Shown here one piece after another: positions 25,061-37,374 of a stretch of DNA of 64,000 nucleotides (the first letter of the stretch is position 1; each line of letters begins with the position of its first letter). The stretch spans positions 28,779,338 through 28,843,337 of the forward strand of contig NC_041809.1 in assembly GCF_900964775.1 (NCBI RefSeq), given 5' to 3'. Below the pieces are notes generated by a model. That model ran no database searches and was not told where the DNA came from. It worked only from the letters and a program-made list of their open reading frames with translations. The translations under genes were made by a program, and so were the position numbers. Origin of the DNA: Scleropages formosus (taxonomy: Eukaryota; Chordata; Actinopteri; Osteoglossiformes; Osteoglossidae).

Positions 25061-25741
25061 CCTAAGAGACAGCATGGAGACACATGAAAGAACTTTGTAA
25101 AGTAAATGTACTCAGAAAATGGATCAAAAAGGAAGACAAAATTAAAGTTGCAAAAAAAGGTCAGACAGGAGGAGACAGACATTTGATGGAGGAAAGTGTC
25201 AAGGACAAAAGTGATGTGGGAAAGAATTTATAACAGACAACAACCTCTTGTATAGGTGGGTAGAAACTGTACAGGAAAATTATAAGAGGACAGAGGAAAA
25301 GTATGTATGGAGAGGACTGACAGGGCACAGATTTTCTTGAACTAATGTTTTGTCATTTGCTTTAATACAATAAATGTAGGTTTGACTTCAGATTCTGTAA
25401 CATGCTGCAAAATTTAATCCAGAAGAATAAAGAACAGCTACAGTCTTAAGTCCAAGAATGCAGTAGCTCAAGATATCTGTAAAAATTGGTACACTGAACA
25501 AAATAAGTTTAGCTTGGATTACAATTTTTTTCTAAAAATAAAAAACTAATTTAGCAGTTCAATGAAAAAGGTTGGAGAACCTGTTGCCGCTTTCCAAATA
25601 TCTGGCCGTGATTACAACAATCTAGGTGGAAAATGTCAACCCAGTAAGAATAAAACCATTCCACACAATTCCAAAGTAGCAATACACTCACCTATGAACT
25701 GTTAGAGACCAAACATTTTTCAGAAGAGTAGAGCACAGAAA

Positions 25742-26010
25742 TTTACATTTATCTGGTGTTTTTCTCCAAACTGACTTATAGTGTTGAAGTTACAATTATT
25801 TACCTGGGTAATTTTACTGGAGCAATTTAGGGCAAGTACATTGCTCAAGGATACTACAGCCAGAGGTGAGGCTCAAACCTCCAACTTTCAGATCCAAAGG
25901 TAATATCACTAACCACTAAGCTACCAGATCTCCCAAATGAAGATGGGAATTGAACCTGCAATCTTTAGATCCAAAGGCAGTTTCTCTAACCAGTGTACTA
26001 CCAGCAAATA
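25742..26010 (-). repeat. SINE family B, one copy plus an adjacent head fragment
   Basis: A reverse copy runs from ACATTTATCTGGTGTTTTTC to CACTAAGCTACCAGATC at about 25925. It is followed directly by a second partial head (GGGAATTGAACCTGCAATC ... AACCAGTGTACTACCAGC) at 25935-26007. Confidence 0.75.
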
Positions 26011-26336
26011 AACTTAATATGTACAAAATACTAATATCTTTCCTTGTGGAATAATGAAGTGTGTCCATTCTACAACGTTGCATGAAATTATATGAATCCC
26101 TTGTGTCCCTTAGTTTTACCATGAAATTGTTATTTAATAAGAACCAACCTTTCTTGTCTGACATAATAGGTGTACAATTACCAATTCCATGTGTTGCTTT
26201 AGAGGAAATTGTGTATAGGAGAGAAACAGAAGTAGTGCAGGTGCAAAAATACATGAACCCCAAGTTGCCTTTGTTAAATCGAGCAGGTAGGTAGAATCAA
26301 CTGTGTAAATCATAATCACATATTTATTCAATAAGT

Positions 26337-26542
26337 GAGGGGGGTGTGGTGGTGTGGTAGGTTGGACCAGGTCCTGCTCTCTGGTAGGTCTGGGGTTCAA
26401 GTCCCCCTTGGGGTGCCTTGTGATGGACTGGCATCCTGTCCTGAGTGTGTCCCCTCCCCCTCCAGCCTTACGCCCTGTGTTGTTGGGTTAGGCTCCGGCT
26501 CCCCGCGACCCCGTATGGGACAAGCAGTTCAGACGATGTGGG
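26337..26542 (+). repeat. SINE family A with perfect target-site duplication
   Basis: Head GTGTGGTAGGTTGGACCAGG, B box GGTTCAAGTCC, 3' end GGGACAAGCAGTTCAGACG without a long TG tail. TATTCAATAAGT flanks it at 26325-26336 and 26543-26554. Confidence 0.92.
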
Positions 26543-26715
26543 TATTCAATAAGTTTAACATTTAAATTTCATAAGTTTATTTTAATATTTTATACAAGGA
26601 TAATGACCATACCCATAGAGTACTTTCAAGTGGCACTGTATGTAAAGCTCTTTGAGGCTGTATGTTGAGAAAGATAAAAATTCATTAATTTATTGTCCAA
26701 AACTGTTTGTCCAAT

Positions 26716-26908
26716 GGGGGTGCGGTGGCGTAATGGGTTGGACTGGGTCCTGCTCTTCAGTGGGTCTGGGGTTTGAGTCCTGCTTGGGGTGCCTTGCGAC
26801 GGACTGGCGTCCTGTCCTGGGTGTGTCCCGTCCCCCTCCGGCCTTACGCCCTGTGTTGTCAGGTAGGCTCCGGTTCCCCGTGACCCTGTATGGGACGAGC
26901 AGTTCTGA

Positions 26909-26951
<43 letters not shown>
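26716..26951 (+). repeat. SINE family A with perfect target-site duplication and long (GT)n tail
   Basis: Complete copy whose 3' end runs into an uninterrupted (GT)n tract (26911-26954). TGTTTGTCCAAT occurs at 26704-26715 and 26952-26963. Confidence 0.93.
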
Positions 26952-26957
<6 letters not shown>

Positions 26958-27104
26958 TCCAATATTGAGTAATGGTGGTCTTAAGCATATCCCACAGACA
27001 GGGAGCTATAGGTTAGTCAGGGTAAACTGATTATGGAGCCCAGTCAATGGTAAGGCTGCCACTCATTCACATACTACACACATGGAATTTAATTCAACAA
27101 AAAT

Positions 27105-27345
27105 ATACACTGGGCATCACAGTGGGTAGCATGGGTGCCTCCCAGTCCCTGGCTGTGTGACTGGATGTAGGTTTGATCCCCAAGCAGTCTGCGTGGAGTT
27201 TGCATGTTCTCCCCACCTTCGTGTGAGTTTCCTCCATGTGCTCCGTTTTCTTCCAGAAGCCCAGAGACACGTTTCAAAGGAGCTGATTACTCTAATTTGC
27301 CCATAGTGTGTGACTATGAGTAACTATCCTGCAATGAATTTATGT
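27105..27345 (+). repeat. SINE family C
   Basis: Contains the core GTTTGCATGTTCTCCCCACC, a GTTTGATCCCC B box and the tail with CATAGTGTGTGACTATGAG. Confidence 0.75.
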
Positions 27346-27668
27346 CCTGTCTGTGATACATAACATAGAGTCCTGTGCTCCAGAAATAGAAATAGGTTTC
27401 ATACCAGCACAAACCTGCCCTAGGAGTTATTAATAGTGAGTGAGAATTAAGTATTGCATATTTTGTGTATAGACACTTCGTGGCTTTAGTTTTCAAACTG
27501 CAACCACTGTCAAATTAGGAAATCATGCTAACACCTTAATATGTTATCCAAAGACCAATCTAATACCTGCAGATATAGAATCTGACTTATGTACTGATGC
27601 AGGAGTGCATATATTTTTGACTGTTAGCTTTACTTTTTTATATCACTCTGGCAGAAAAGAAATATATA

Positions 27669-27867
27669 CACACACCCTGGCTAAAACCACTTGTCCCAAG
27701 CAGGGTTGCAGCAAACTGAAGCCTAACCCAGGGTACAAGGCTGGAGAGGGAGGGGACACACCCAAGACAGAACACCAGTCCATCACAAGGCACCCCAAGC
27801 AGGACTTGAACCCCAGACCCCCTAGAAAACAGCACTGGGCCAAACCCACTGCACCACTACGTCCCCA
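27669..27867 (-). repeat. SINE family A, older copy
   Basis: Reverse copy with many differences from the others: AAACCACTTGTCCCAAGCAG at the left, GGACTTGAACCCCAGACCCC and CACTGCACCACTACGTCCCC at the right. Confidence 0.82.
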
Positions 27868-29634
27868 TTGCGAAAAAAATAACGTAGACTAATATTTTAA
27901 GTAAAACTAGGGAAACCCAGACAGAAATATAAAGGTTTGCCTTCTGTTTAAATGCACTAGCCACTATCAGTGAAACACTATTAAAGAATTACAAGGCACA
28001 CCGAATGAATGTTCTACACCAGCGTAATGAAAAACAAAAATATAAGAACAAGAAACATGCTTTTCTGTGGATTATAAAAAAGTTTTAAAGCATGATTAAT
28101 ATTACAATCTACAGAAATGATATGCTACTAATAATAATAAGAAAAGATGTAGATACAAAGACAAAGGAACTAAGAATTTTGAGAATATCGCAACCAATAA
28201 CAATACATGTCAATAGATGAAACTAGCTGGTATCTACATTCATTGACAGCCGAGCCAAGGTTTGCAGAGAGTCCACTAAAAACTTGAACAGAGGCCCAGA
28301 ATCAGGATCCTGTGATTCCTAGCAGTAGAGCCTGGAAAAAGGGACTGAGATCAGTGAACGATTAGTCGCCATCTTCCAGACAAGAGGTTGGAGCAGGTTC
28401 TCAGAGTTTGCTTTGTGTGTCATAGATGATATCCAACAGTCTCCAGCAGTTCCTTCTGAGTTTGTGTCGCTTGTTAATTGGCTCTTCTGAGTTAAGGAGA
28501 AACGAGAGTGAAGGAGATCCCCTGAGTTCACAAACATAGTACATACAGTTCTAACAAACTATCGATTTATAAAAGGGTTCACTGTGTTCAGAGGTGCACC
28601 TGGTTAGGAACAATGCCTACGTACGCGGAGGTGCTCAAACAATACTCAGGTGGTACTAAGGGGCCCAATATGTGCTAAGAAATTTGTGCCCTCGTGCAAA
28701 ACACTGTTGTACTAATCCGTTACTTGCATAACTGTGGCACAATTGTTAGCTTGCACAACTCCGCCATTCAACAACAAAGTATTTTTGCCCACAGGACTGC
28801 TATGCTGGGAATTTTTTTCGGTTATCATTCTATTTGGTACAAACTCTTGCTTGCATCTCATTGCCTGACAATGAGAAAAGCCTTGCTCCTTCTGAGATGC
28901 TGAAACCCATGTCTGATACCAGCCATTTTCAAAGTCAATTCAGTAACGCTTCTTGTTCATTTCAACATTCAGTCATAACTGGATCTCTTAACCCTGGCTG
29001 TATGCTTTATATATGCCATAAGGACTTACCGTGTGTGGAAATATTTTGTGTATGCATGAAATTGCAGGTGTACTTAATATAGTGAGTGTATATTATAATA
29101 TAATCATTTATAACTTAATACCATGCAATATTTAGCTGTCATCGTGTTTACATAATGTGCATTCTACTATGATTATATTGTTGAATATTATTTTTTTTTT
29201 TAATTTTTCAATAAAGTTGCATCTTTGACTGAATGACAAGCATTATAATGTTTGACGCCATTCTAATTCTTCATTTTGCTTTATCAACTGTATTGACATA
29301 TACAGTATGTAAACCAAAAATGTGTTCTTCCAATGTTTTCTTAAGCTATTTTCATGTGAATATGTATCACTAATGCCAAATTTGGGTTGATTTGCTTGGG
29401 AGCATTATGCATTGTTCAGAAATTAAATAAAGTAAGTAGGCGTTAAACTATCAGTTTATCTATCTCTGGGTTTAGAGTATTCATTGGATATTGGGTACAG
29501 ACTGGCTGAGATATAGACCACAGTGAATCCTCTTGGCTTTCCAGGCCATTTTTTTCTCCATTACTCAGATTGAAGTGCTGCCAAAATGTGACTGCTACAT
29601 TAGTGAAATGAAATTATGGGAAGGGTGTGGCTTT

Positions 29635-29636
29635 GA

Positions 29637-29668
<32 letters not shown>

Positions 29669-29669
29669 A
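29635..29669. repeat. (GAAA)n microsatellite
   Basis: About eight to nine tandem GAAA units. Confidence 0.95.
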
Positions 29670-30731
29670 GAGCAGTCTGGGAAAGTGTACACTCAAAGCT
29701 TCAATATGTTTTGAATTCCAGCTTTTTAAAACTGTTATGACTCATATTCATTTATACTATGTATTGGATTTCTTTAAGTGACTAAACAAAAGGATGGCAA
29801 AAACCAATAGAATCCTTTAATAATAACATTTTTCCCCTTTACATTTTACTCATAACATATATCACTGCATAACTGTACTTTACTTATCAAAAACATATCT
29901 TAATAAAGGCAAAAAAATCTATAAAAAAGTAATAAGATAAGAAAGCTAAGTCCAATATTTTATGTTTTCAGTTATGAAGCCATATCTAAAAATAAATCAG
30001 CCCACGTATTTTCATACTTTCAGTAGGACAATGCTACACTATATACACTTCCTAATAAACATATATTATACATAACATAAATATAGTTTCATATAAATGC
30101 AAGGAAAGACACGTAAACACTCATGTCAACATAAACACTTACGTCAACAGCTGCCTTAAACACCGTCTGCCAAAGACAATTTCCAAAACAGTTCCAGCAC
30201 ATATGATTTACAAGTTAATTTTCCAAAATAGTTGATAAATGCAAAATAAAATTTGGATTAGATTATCATCATTATACCATATCATTGCCAGTAGGAAATT
30301 TCATGTGGCTCTGTGATACAGAATACAGGAAATATGGCATTTAGCAGCTGTATTAGTTAAACCTTCAACTCTGGATAACAAAGGGGTTTAATCAGTGTAG
30401 GAATAACGATATAAAGCATAATGGAACAAATGACAATGGCTTATGATTAAAAAATAAGGTCTGAACAATGCACATTTACTGTCTTCAAGGCCTATGATAA
30501 CAGCAGCATGCTGTTATAGAAGGATCCTTATTTGAGCATCAGTAAAGCAATTCAGTTTACCGTGTTTGAAGCTTACAGTACCTGAGAGGTGTTTCTGCAG
30601 GGAAGGATGCAGGGATGCTTTTGTAAGCCCTCAGTGTGTCTTGAGCTCCCCTCGCCTTGTGTGTGTAGGAAGCGAAGGGAGAAAGCACAGCCCAGTACTA
30701 ACAATGACATCACTCGCAGTCTCTCTCACCT

Positions 30732-30738
30732 CACACAC

Positions 30739-30794
<56 letters not shown>

Positions 30795-30799
30795 ACACT
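30732..30799. repeat. (CA)n microsatellite
   Basis: Long CA run with single interruptions (ACGC near the start, ATAC near the end). Confidence 0.96.
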
Positions 30800-32399
30800 C
30801 CCTGGCACGGTGCTCCCTCTGGACACACCCAGCATCTGTCCTCTCACACCAACAAGAGGCCTTGTGTCTTTGCACCATCACATCATCATTACTCTAATAT
30901 GCAGAAATGACAGCGCTGCTGAGAAGGACATGGGCATGGCTTCTAAACATGAGGAAAGTTAAATATAAAAAAGGGGAAGGATTGATTTGTTTTTTTTTTT
31001 CTTTTCCCCTAAATATTTAATTAGCTTTTGGGTGATTTGTCCTTCCATCACTGTGTAAGCTGTCTGCACAACTGAAGTAATAATGCCATTTTTACTTGGA
31101 TTATATGGATTTTTACTTGGAAATATGGATTGAAGGGAATGATGAAGCATGAATTGATGCAGCCGTCTAGATGTTACATTAGTGCTGCATTCGCAGGTTA
31201 AAAAGGCGCCTGACTGAATGCTGCTGTTACAATGTAACTAAACGGGGCCAACCGGGCCACAGCAGTAAATGTTTAGTTACAAACATTAGCTCGCACACAC
31301 GGTATATTAAAAAAATAAAAAATGTCAACCCACTTAACTTAGCAGGCTCGCTGGAAAAAGTACGAGCCAAAAAAGACATGATGTGTTTATTCCGTATGTC
31401 TTAGGTTTTCTATAAACATAAATGAGGAAAGGTTACGTACATGATTTTCAAAGTAATACAGACACACAGTCAGAGAATGTACCGTTTTTAATGCTTCTCC
31501 CAGAAGAAAATATAAATGCGATTTTTAAGTCCGCGAAAGGTCTTCCCACGTGATGTGAGTAAAACACACAAGGATTCGTTTGACACGAAAACTCTGTTCT
31601 TCTTTTCTTGTGACGGTGAGTGTAGCCACAGCAATAAAAAATTAATCTGCATTTGTAGACGCTTTTCGCCAAAGCGACGTACATCTCAGAAAATACGAGT
31701 TCATTACATCAGCATAACAACAACTTGAATATGTTTACTGAATAAAAACAAATAACTATACTATACAGCAATAACACTTAACAGTTGAGTTTAGTGACTA
31801 CAATATCACTGACACACCGGAGAGGAACACGTAGAAGAACGTAGTAAGGAAGGTTTTTAATCTAATACTTTTATTTCGAAGTTACCAATTTATACTTTTA
31901 CAAACACTGCCAGTTATACTCAGGCTTGCTTCAGTACTGAATACGCAGTGAGGTACACATTTTTGATAGAAGCGCTTCAATTTAAATATTAATCGCTCTT
32001 TTCATTCATTTTATTTTGACAGCATTTTCATCACATCCTCGTAATTTTCTAGAATTCCTTTATTTTCAGCCATTTAAATTTAACTTCAATCTAATGTAGC
32101 TTTAAGTTCACAAAATGTTTAAATGCACCTTACGTAAATAAACGTGACAAACATGCTCTCCAGTCTATTAAACCAATGATTACGGATGTTTTGAAGATTA
32201 ATTACGTATCGACGAGCAATTTCGTCACCGAGACGAAATGAAGAGACAACCGCTGCAAAAAGTGACTGACGAGTCACTTTTGGATCTGATTGGCCGCATA
32301 AGAAATTATTGACGAATTTTTGTACCAATTGATTTGTTGACTCCTCCCACTTTAGACGGTTTCCGTTTTGTTGAGTTCCGGGCTGTAGTCGTGACGTCA

Positions 32400-32485
32400 G
32401 GGTCACGTGACGAAGTGCCGATCCGCCTCTTCGCCAGTTCCAGCTAGTGAACTAGGAACTAGTTTTCCATAGAAATATCTGTGAA
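32400..32485 (+). promoter_or_regulatory. fpgt promoter/5' UTR with palindromic E-box
   Basis: A perfect 10-base palindrome GTCACGTGAC lies at 32402-32411, 75 bases before the fpgt ATG, within a short GC-rich patch. Sites of this form bind bHLH-zip factors such as USF, MITF or TFEB. Reversed CCAAT-type motifs (ATTGG) lie within 130 bases further upstream. Confidence 0.5.
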
Positions 32486-35235
32486 ATGAATAAAGTGATA
32501 AATACAGAGTTGCAAAGATCTACTGAGGAGAAGCTGAGGAAGTTCCAGAAATTACGAGGTAAACCGTGCCAAGTTTTTGTTTAACTTTTTTGGCAGATAT
32601 TAATTACTTTCAGGTTAGATGTGATGATGATGGAGACCCAGCCAGGCACGAGCTCGGTTTGTTTACGGAACAACATTGTGCATTAATTGGTTTTGGACAA
32701 TTGTCTAATTTTGACAGTTACATTTTCTAAATTAGTGACGAATGAAGTGCCTTTTTATGCAAGTCTCTCCGACACTGACAATAAATAGAGTGATATAAGA
32801 AGTGAGCAGCCTCCTCCTGTACACTTAGCCACCTGTCAGTGTCAGTGTCATCATTCAAATTCTGAACAGAAGAAGAGTCCAAATTCAAACCAGACTGAGC
32901 AGTCAGTGCTGATCTGCTTCTATTCACGTCTTACCCTGTCGGTGATGAATGTCTTTATTTACTTTTCCTGTATATTTTCTTTTCTATCTATCTATCTATC
33001 TTCTCTGTATATTCCCTTGGCATGTAAATTGTTGTTTGTTCTAAAATTTGGATGGTTCCATGTTTTCTGTATGATCGCAACTTCTAATTGCTGCATTTTT
33101 GTCAGTAAAGTTTGTTCACAACAAAAGAGTGATTGCTGGGAACCTTACCATGCACTATGTCTGTAGGCCACGAAGTACGAACGGGGGAATTCTGGGATGT
33201 GGTTGTCGTCACGGCGGTGGATGAGGAGCAGAAGCGGGCTTTTGAGGCGCAGATCTCCGGCAAACTGCGGAGGAAGGAGCTTCCCCTCGGCGTTCGCTAC
33301 CATGTGTTCGCTGACCCCCCAGGCCCTAAAATAGGTACGTCCTTCACAAGAGGTAGTTTCCTATGAAAGCAGTGCACGGACAAATTTGTCAAAATGCACC
33401 TTTATTCACTTCTAGGAAATGGAGGATCTACACTGTATGCCCTGCGCCACCTTGAGACAGAGTATGGGCAGAGACTCAGTGGGTTTAGAATCATTTTGAT
33501 TCATGCTGGTATGTACGATTACTCTCCTCAGTCATTCTTTGTGTGTACAGGAATTAGTAAGAAGTTTAGGAAAAACTTAAAGTCAGTGCTTGAGTTTAGT
33601 TTTAAAACAGTTGAATGCTAGTAAGGGGCAGGAGGGTGGCACAGCAGGTAGCACTGGTACCTCAAAGTTGCTGGGCTGCAGGTTTTAATGTAATTTGAAT
33701 CCAGCTCGGTTTGTGTTGTGTTTTAATGTTCTCCATGTTTTTGTGAGTGCTCCCATTTCCCCCCGACATGGACCCGTGCAACCCTGTACTGAAAAATCGA
33801 TTTGTAAAAAATTTTCTGTGCTGTTACAGGAGGACTGAGTCAAAGACTGCCAAATGCTAGTGCCCTAGGAAAGATCTTTCTTGCCTTGCCTCTTGGTGAT
33901 CCAGTGTTCCAGATGCTAGAGCTCAAACTGGCCATTTATGTGGACTTCCCTTTGTACATGAAGCCAGGAATTGTGGTGACCTGCGCGGATGACATTGAAC
34001 TCTACAGCATCTCAGAAACGGAGAACATTGCATTTGATAGGTCTGGGTTTACCGCCTTAGCCCACCCTTCGTCTCTGTCCATCGGAAGTACTCATGGAGT
34101 GTTTGTACTGGAACCAGAGAAGAAATCCAAAATTTGCCAAATGGAATATAGGTCTTGTTACCGCTTTCTGCATAAACCAAGCATCGATGAAATGCACTCA
34201 AGCGGCGCTGTTTGCAACAAAGCTGCTGAAATTGTAGCTTTGAATGATTCTGAATTTGTTTACACTGACAGTACGTATTATGTGGACCACACAACAACAG
34301 TAAGGTTGCTTGCTTTACTGAAAGTTATTGAACCTTTGTGCTGCGAGATTGATGCTTATGGTGATTTCCTCCAGGCTTTGGGTCCTGGGGCTACATCAAC
34401 ATACACCCAGAATTCTGCCAACGTGACAGAGGAAGAAAACAATCTCATACAAACCCGGCAAAAGATATTTCATGAGCTTCAGGGGATGCCTCTTAATGTC
34501 ATTCTTCTCAATAACTCAAAATTCTATCATGTAGGCACTACAAGAGAGTATCTTTTTCATTTCACCAAGGATCATAACCTTAGGGCTGAGCTTGGACTGG
34601 TTTCCAATGCCTTCAGCATCTGTCCAAGGGAAATAAAAGGTAGTTGCATAATGCATAGCGTTGTCCACCCTAGCTGTGATATAGCCTCAGGCTCAGTGAT
34701 AGAATACTCCAGGCTGGATGCCAATGTTACAGTGGAAAAAGGGACCATCATCAGTGGTTGCCAGATAGGCAATGGTTTCAGAGTACCCTCTGGAGTGTTC
34801 ATGCACTCACTGAGTGTCAGCATCAGTGGTGCCACCACCTTTGTCACTGTCTCATTTGCAATAGAGGACAATCTTAAACAAAGTTTGACAACCCCAAAGG
34901 AAATAAACAAGCTACATTATTTTGGAGTTAGTCTGGAGAAGTGCCTTGACCACTGGGGCATTAGTGTAGAAGAGCTGAAGTTTTCAGGTGACAGACATAG
35001 CTTTAGTTTATGGAATGCCAGGATCTTCCCACAGTGCTCTGATCTGAGCAGTTCCTTTGAAATGTCATTGCAGATGATTTATGCTTTACGTGGTAATTCC
35101 AACTTCAGATTTCCCAAAGATGTCAAATTGTTATCTTTGCAGGAGATCTTGAAAAACAAGAACTTGGAAGAGATGCTGAAGTTCAGACAGGATCTATACA
35201 ATGACATATCTGAAAATCAGCTTGGACACAGTTGA
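32486..35235 (+). CDS. fpgt: Fucose-1-phosphate guanylyltransferase (GDP-fucose pyrophosphorylase)
   Basis: FPGT makes GDP-L-fucose from fucose-1-phosphate and GTP in the cytosolic fucose salvage pathway, after fucokinase. Four coding exons: 32486-32558, 33167-33334, 33416-33508 and 33830-35235. Phases agree and give 579 residues (human about 594). The large last exon, as in mammals, holds most of the protein. Recognised motifs are [13 protein letters not shown], the nucleotide-binding [56 protein letters not shown] and [16 protein letters not shown]. The C-terminal third has the repeated hydrophobic pattern of the family's beta-helix region. In mammals fpgt lies next to tnni3k, but no tnni3k exon follows here. 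A family C SINE sits in intron 3. The frame is intact. Confidence 0.96.
33627..33790 (+). repeat. SINE family C, diverged, in fpgt intron 3
   Basis: Head GGTGGCACAGCAGGTAGCAC, then GAATCCAGCTCGGTTTGTG and TGTTCTCCATGTTTTTGTGA. The 3' part is missing or decayed. Confidence 0.65.
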
Positions 35236-35913
35236 ATTATTTGGAATTTGATAGATTTTTAAATAGCATCTGCCTCTGCATGACTGCAGCAGTGTGGTTA
35301 TTTTTTGATACATGTATAAAAACCCCAATTTAGAACTTTGGGAAAAGTTTCTCAGTGATGCTAGGTTCTATTATTTGCATTTTTGGAAAATGTTCTGTTA
35401 CTTCCTAAACTTTAGCTGGTTATCAAAATTGACTTGTGACATACCAATGTGTCTCCAGTGGCTGAATGTCAGACAGTAAGGGGTGGGCTTAGAGTTTAAT
35501 TTTCAATATAAATGAGAGGGTGGAGCAACTTCCACACAAAAGGGCAGCGCTGATCTACAACAGCACAGCTGCTCAGACTTCCACAGTCCAGTCTCCACTT
35601 GTCTCTGTCAGTCTACTTAAGCACCTCAGGTACTCAGGTACCCGGGCTGCTTTTGGTCCTCGTGTCCAACACGGATGCAGCCGATAATCCTAGGGGTAGG
35701 TGTGGTCTTGCACACCACAGCTTGATATGTGGGTGTTCTTGTCTTACCTTTGAGCTGCTTCATCTTGCAGTGTTTATTATATTAATATGAGGGGGAAAGG
35801 TGACAAAATGATGACTTGTAGTAATGGTACTTTTTTTTTTTTTTTTTTTAACCTTTTGGAAAATACAGCAATGGGGTCATGTATTTTTTCTGCATGCTTT
35901 TGTTGGCTTTGGA

Positions 35914-35919
35914 AATAAA
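35914..35919 (+). promoter_or_regulatory. Polyadenylation signal, possible fpgt
   Basis: AATAAA about 680 bases after the fpgt stop. It is usable but not proven, because the 3' UTR would cross the TATA-containing block. Confidence 0.35.
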
Positions 35920-36767
35920 TGGAGGATTTTTTTTTTTTTTAAAAAACTAGAATGAAGATGCAGGGACCACTGATTGCTACTGATACTACTCAAAGAAACT
36001 GTAAATTAGCTTTTTTATTAATCACCGATGCAGTTTTAACAAAAACAGTTTTTAAATACAATTTTTCACAATTTTAGTGAATAATTTGTATTGGCCTAGG
36101 TAATGAACAATTTTTAGATGACAAAAGATTTCATGCTGTTCATAATAATATAGCTTTATTATATAGAATCAATAAAAAGTCTTTACATTTAAGAATAAGA
36201 TCACAAATGCCATACAGCAACATACAACATATTCAAAAAGGACACAAACTTTGATAAATTAATTTGTAAATTACATTCCCATTTTCCACTACACAAAAGT
36301 GAGGGTATTGAACAAACCACTGAAAATAACATGCTTTCTTTAGATACATTTACTCTTTAAACATTAAGTGTCATAAATGGTTTTGAAAGGAAAAGTTTGA
36401 AAAGTAATTAAGAGAAGTATGTTTTCCTGCCGATTACTGTAATATGGTACATGCCCATGACTGCAACTGTACCAGTGTAACAATCTACTAAAATTGATGT
36501 TAACTATTAAATGGGACAACTTCAAGAACTGAAATTAAGATCTGAGGCCTACCACTGGTGACTAAATAAGACTGACAATCAGCATTTAAAAATGAAATTT
36601 TAGCATTTCATGCCACTGAAGAAATCAGTGTACATGTATGTGGAATGAATTACATAAGTGAATACCTGCAGTGATTCAGTTTAAGTTTATTTTTATATTA
36701 AAAAAAGTGTTTCTGCCTCTCCCAGTGTCTGTCTGCTTTCATTTAGTAAGAAAGTGTCCTTGTAGGG

Positions 36768-36990
36768 TGGCACGGTGGCGCAGTGGGTTGGACCACAGTC
36801 CTGCTCTCTGGTGGGTCTGGGGTTCAAGTCCCGCTTGGGGTGCCTTGCGACAGACTGGCGTCCTGTCCTGGGTGTGTCCCCTCTCCCTCCGGCCTTACGC
36901 CCTGTGTTGCTGGGTAGGCTCTGGTTCCCCCGTGACCCCGTATGGGACAAGCGGTTCTGAAAATGTGTGTGTGTGTGTGTGTGTGTGTGT
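36768..36990 (+). repeat. SINE family A
   Basis: Complete copy from GGTGGCACGGTGGCGCAGTG to AAGCGGTTCTGAAAATG with a (GT)n tail (36964-36990). The flanking duplication is imperfect. Confidence 0.9.
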
Positions 36991-37374
36991 TTCTTGTTGC
37001 ACGATATGAATAATTCAGGTAAAGATGAGGGAACCTGAAAGTATAAAAATGGATACTAATACAATCAAAAGGTACTGTACTTAAAGATTTTTCCTCAGCA
37101 ACCAGCTATTTAAATACATTTTAAGTTACATAACTGAAATGAGCAAAACTGCCTAATAAAATAACATATGCACATTAAACTTACAGAATTTGTTCAGATT
37201 CTGAGAACTATTGAAATATTTGAATGATACCAAATTCAAAACTTGGTCGTGTAATAATACTTGCTGGGGTGGACATACCAATAGAAATACCAAATAAAAA
37301 TAAACTTTGTAAATACTAGGTCACATTTGTCACTCCTAATATACAGGTAAGCTGTATTAACTTTTTCTGCTTGA

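Larger units (their letters stand above)
25064..32400. other. Intergenic between the TPPP-like gene and fpgt
   Basis: The interval contains SINEs at 25.7-27.9 kb, microsatellites at 26.9, 29.6 and 30.7 kb and poly-A/T runs. The untranslated first exon of the TPPP-like gene should be here. The stretch 28200-28560 is non-repetitive and moderately GC-rich compared with its surroundings, but shows no convincing exon. At 31640-31720 there is a short SINE-tail-like piece (AGACGCTTTTCGCCAAAGCG). Confidence 0.5.

Noticed and set aside
26652-26972. Open frames of 90-120 codons on both strands at 26.6-27.0 kb, and similar ones at 18.1, 18.6, 21.3, 36.7 and 44.1 kb
   Set aside because: They are translations of family A SINE copies and their GT/CA tails. 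The same peptide phrases recur at every copy.
28200-28560. Minus-strand 72-codon frame in a non-repetitive stretch, considered as an exon of the TPPP-like gene
   Set aside because: The TPPP-like coding sequence is already complete downstream, and no consensus donor places this stretch as its 5' exon.
30566-30910. Plus-strand frames of 102-114 codons at 30.57-30.91 kb
   Set aside because: Half of each is a His-Thr run from the (CA)n microsatellite. No domain or splice context.
32119-32406. 95-codon minus-strand frame directly upstream of fpgt, possible divergent gene
   Set aside because: No similarity to a known protein, no splice sites that make sense and no conserved motif. It probably overlaps promoter sequence.
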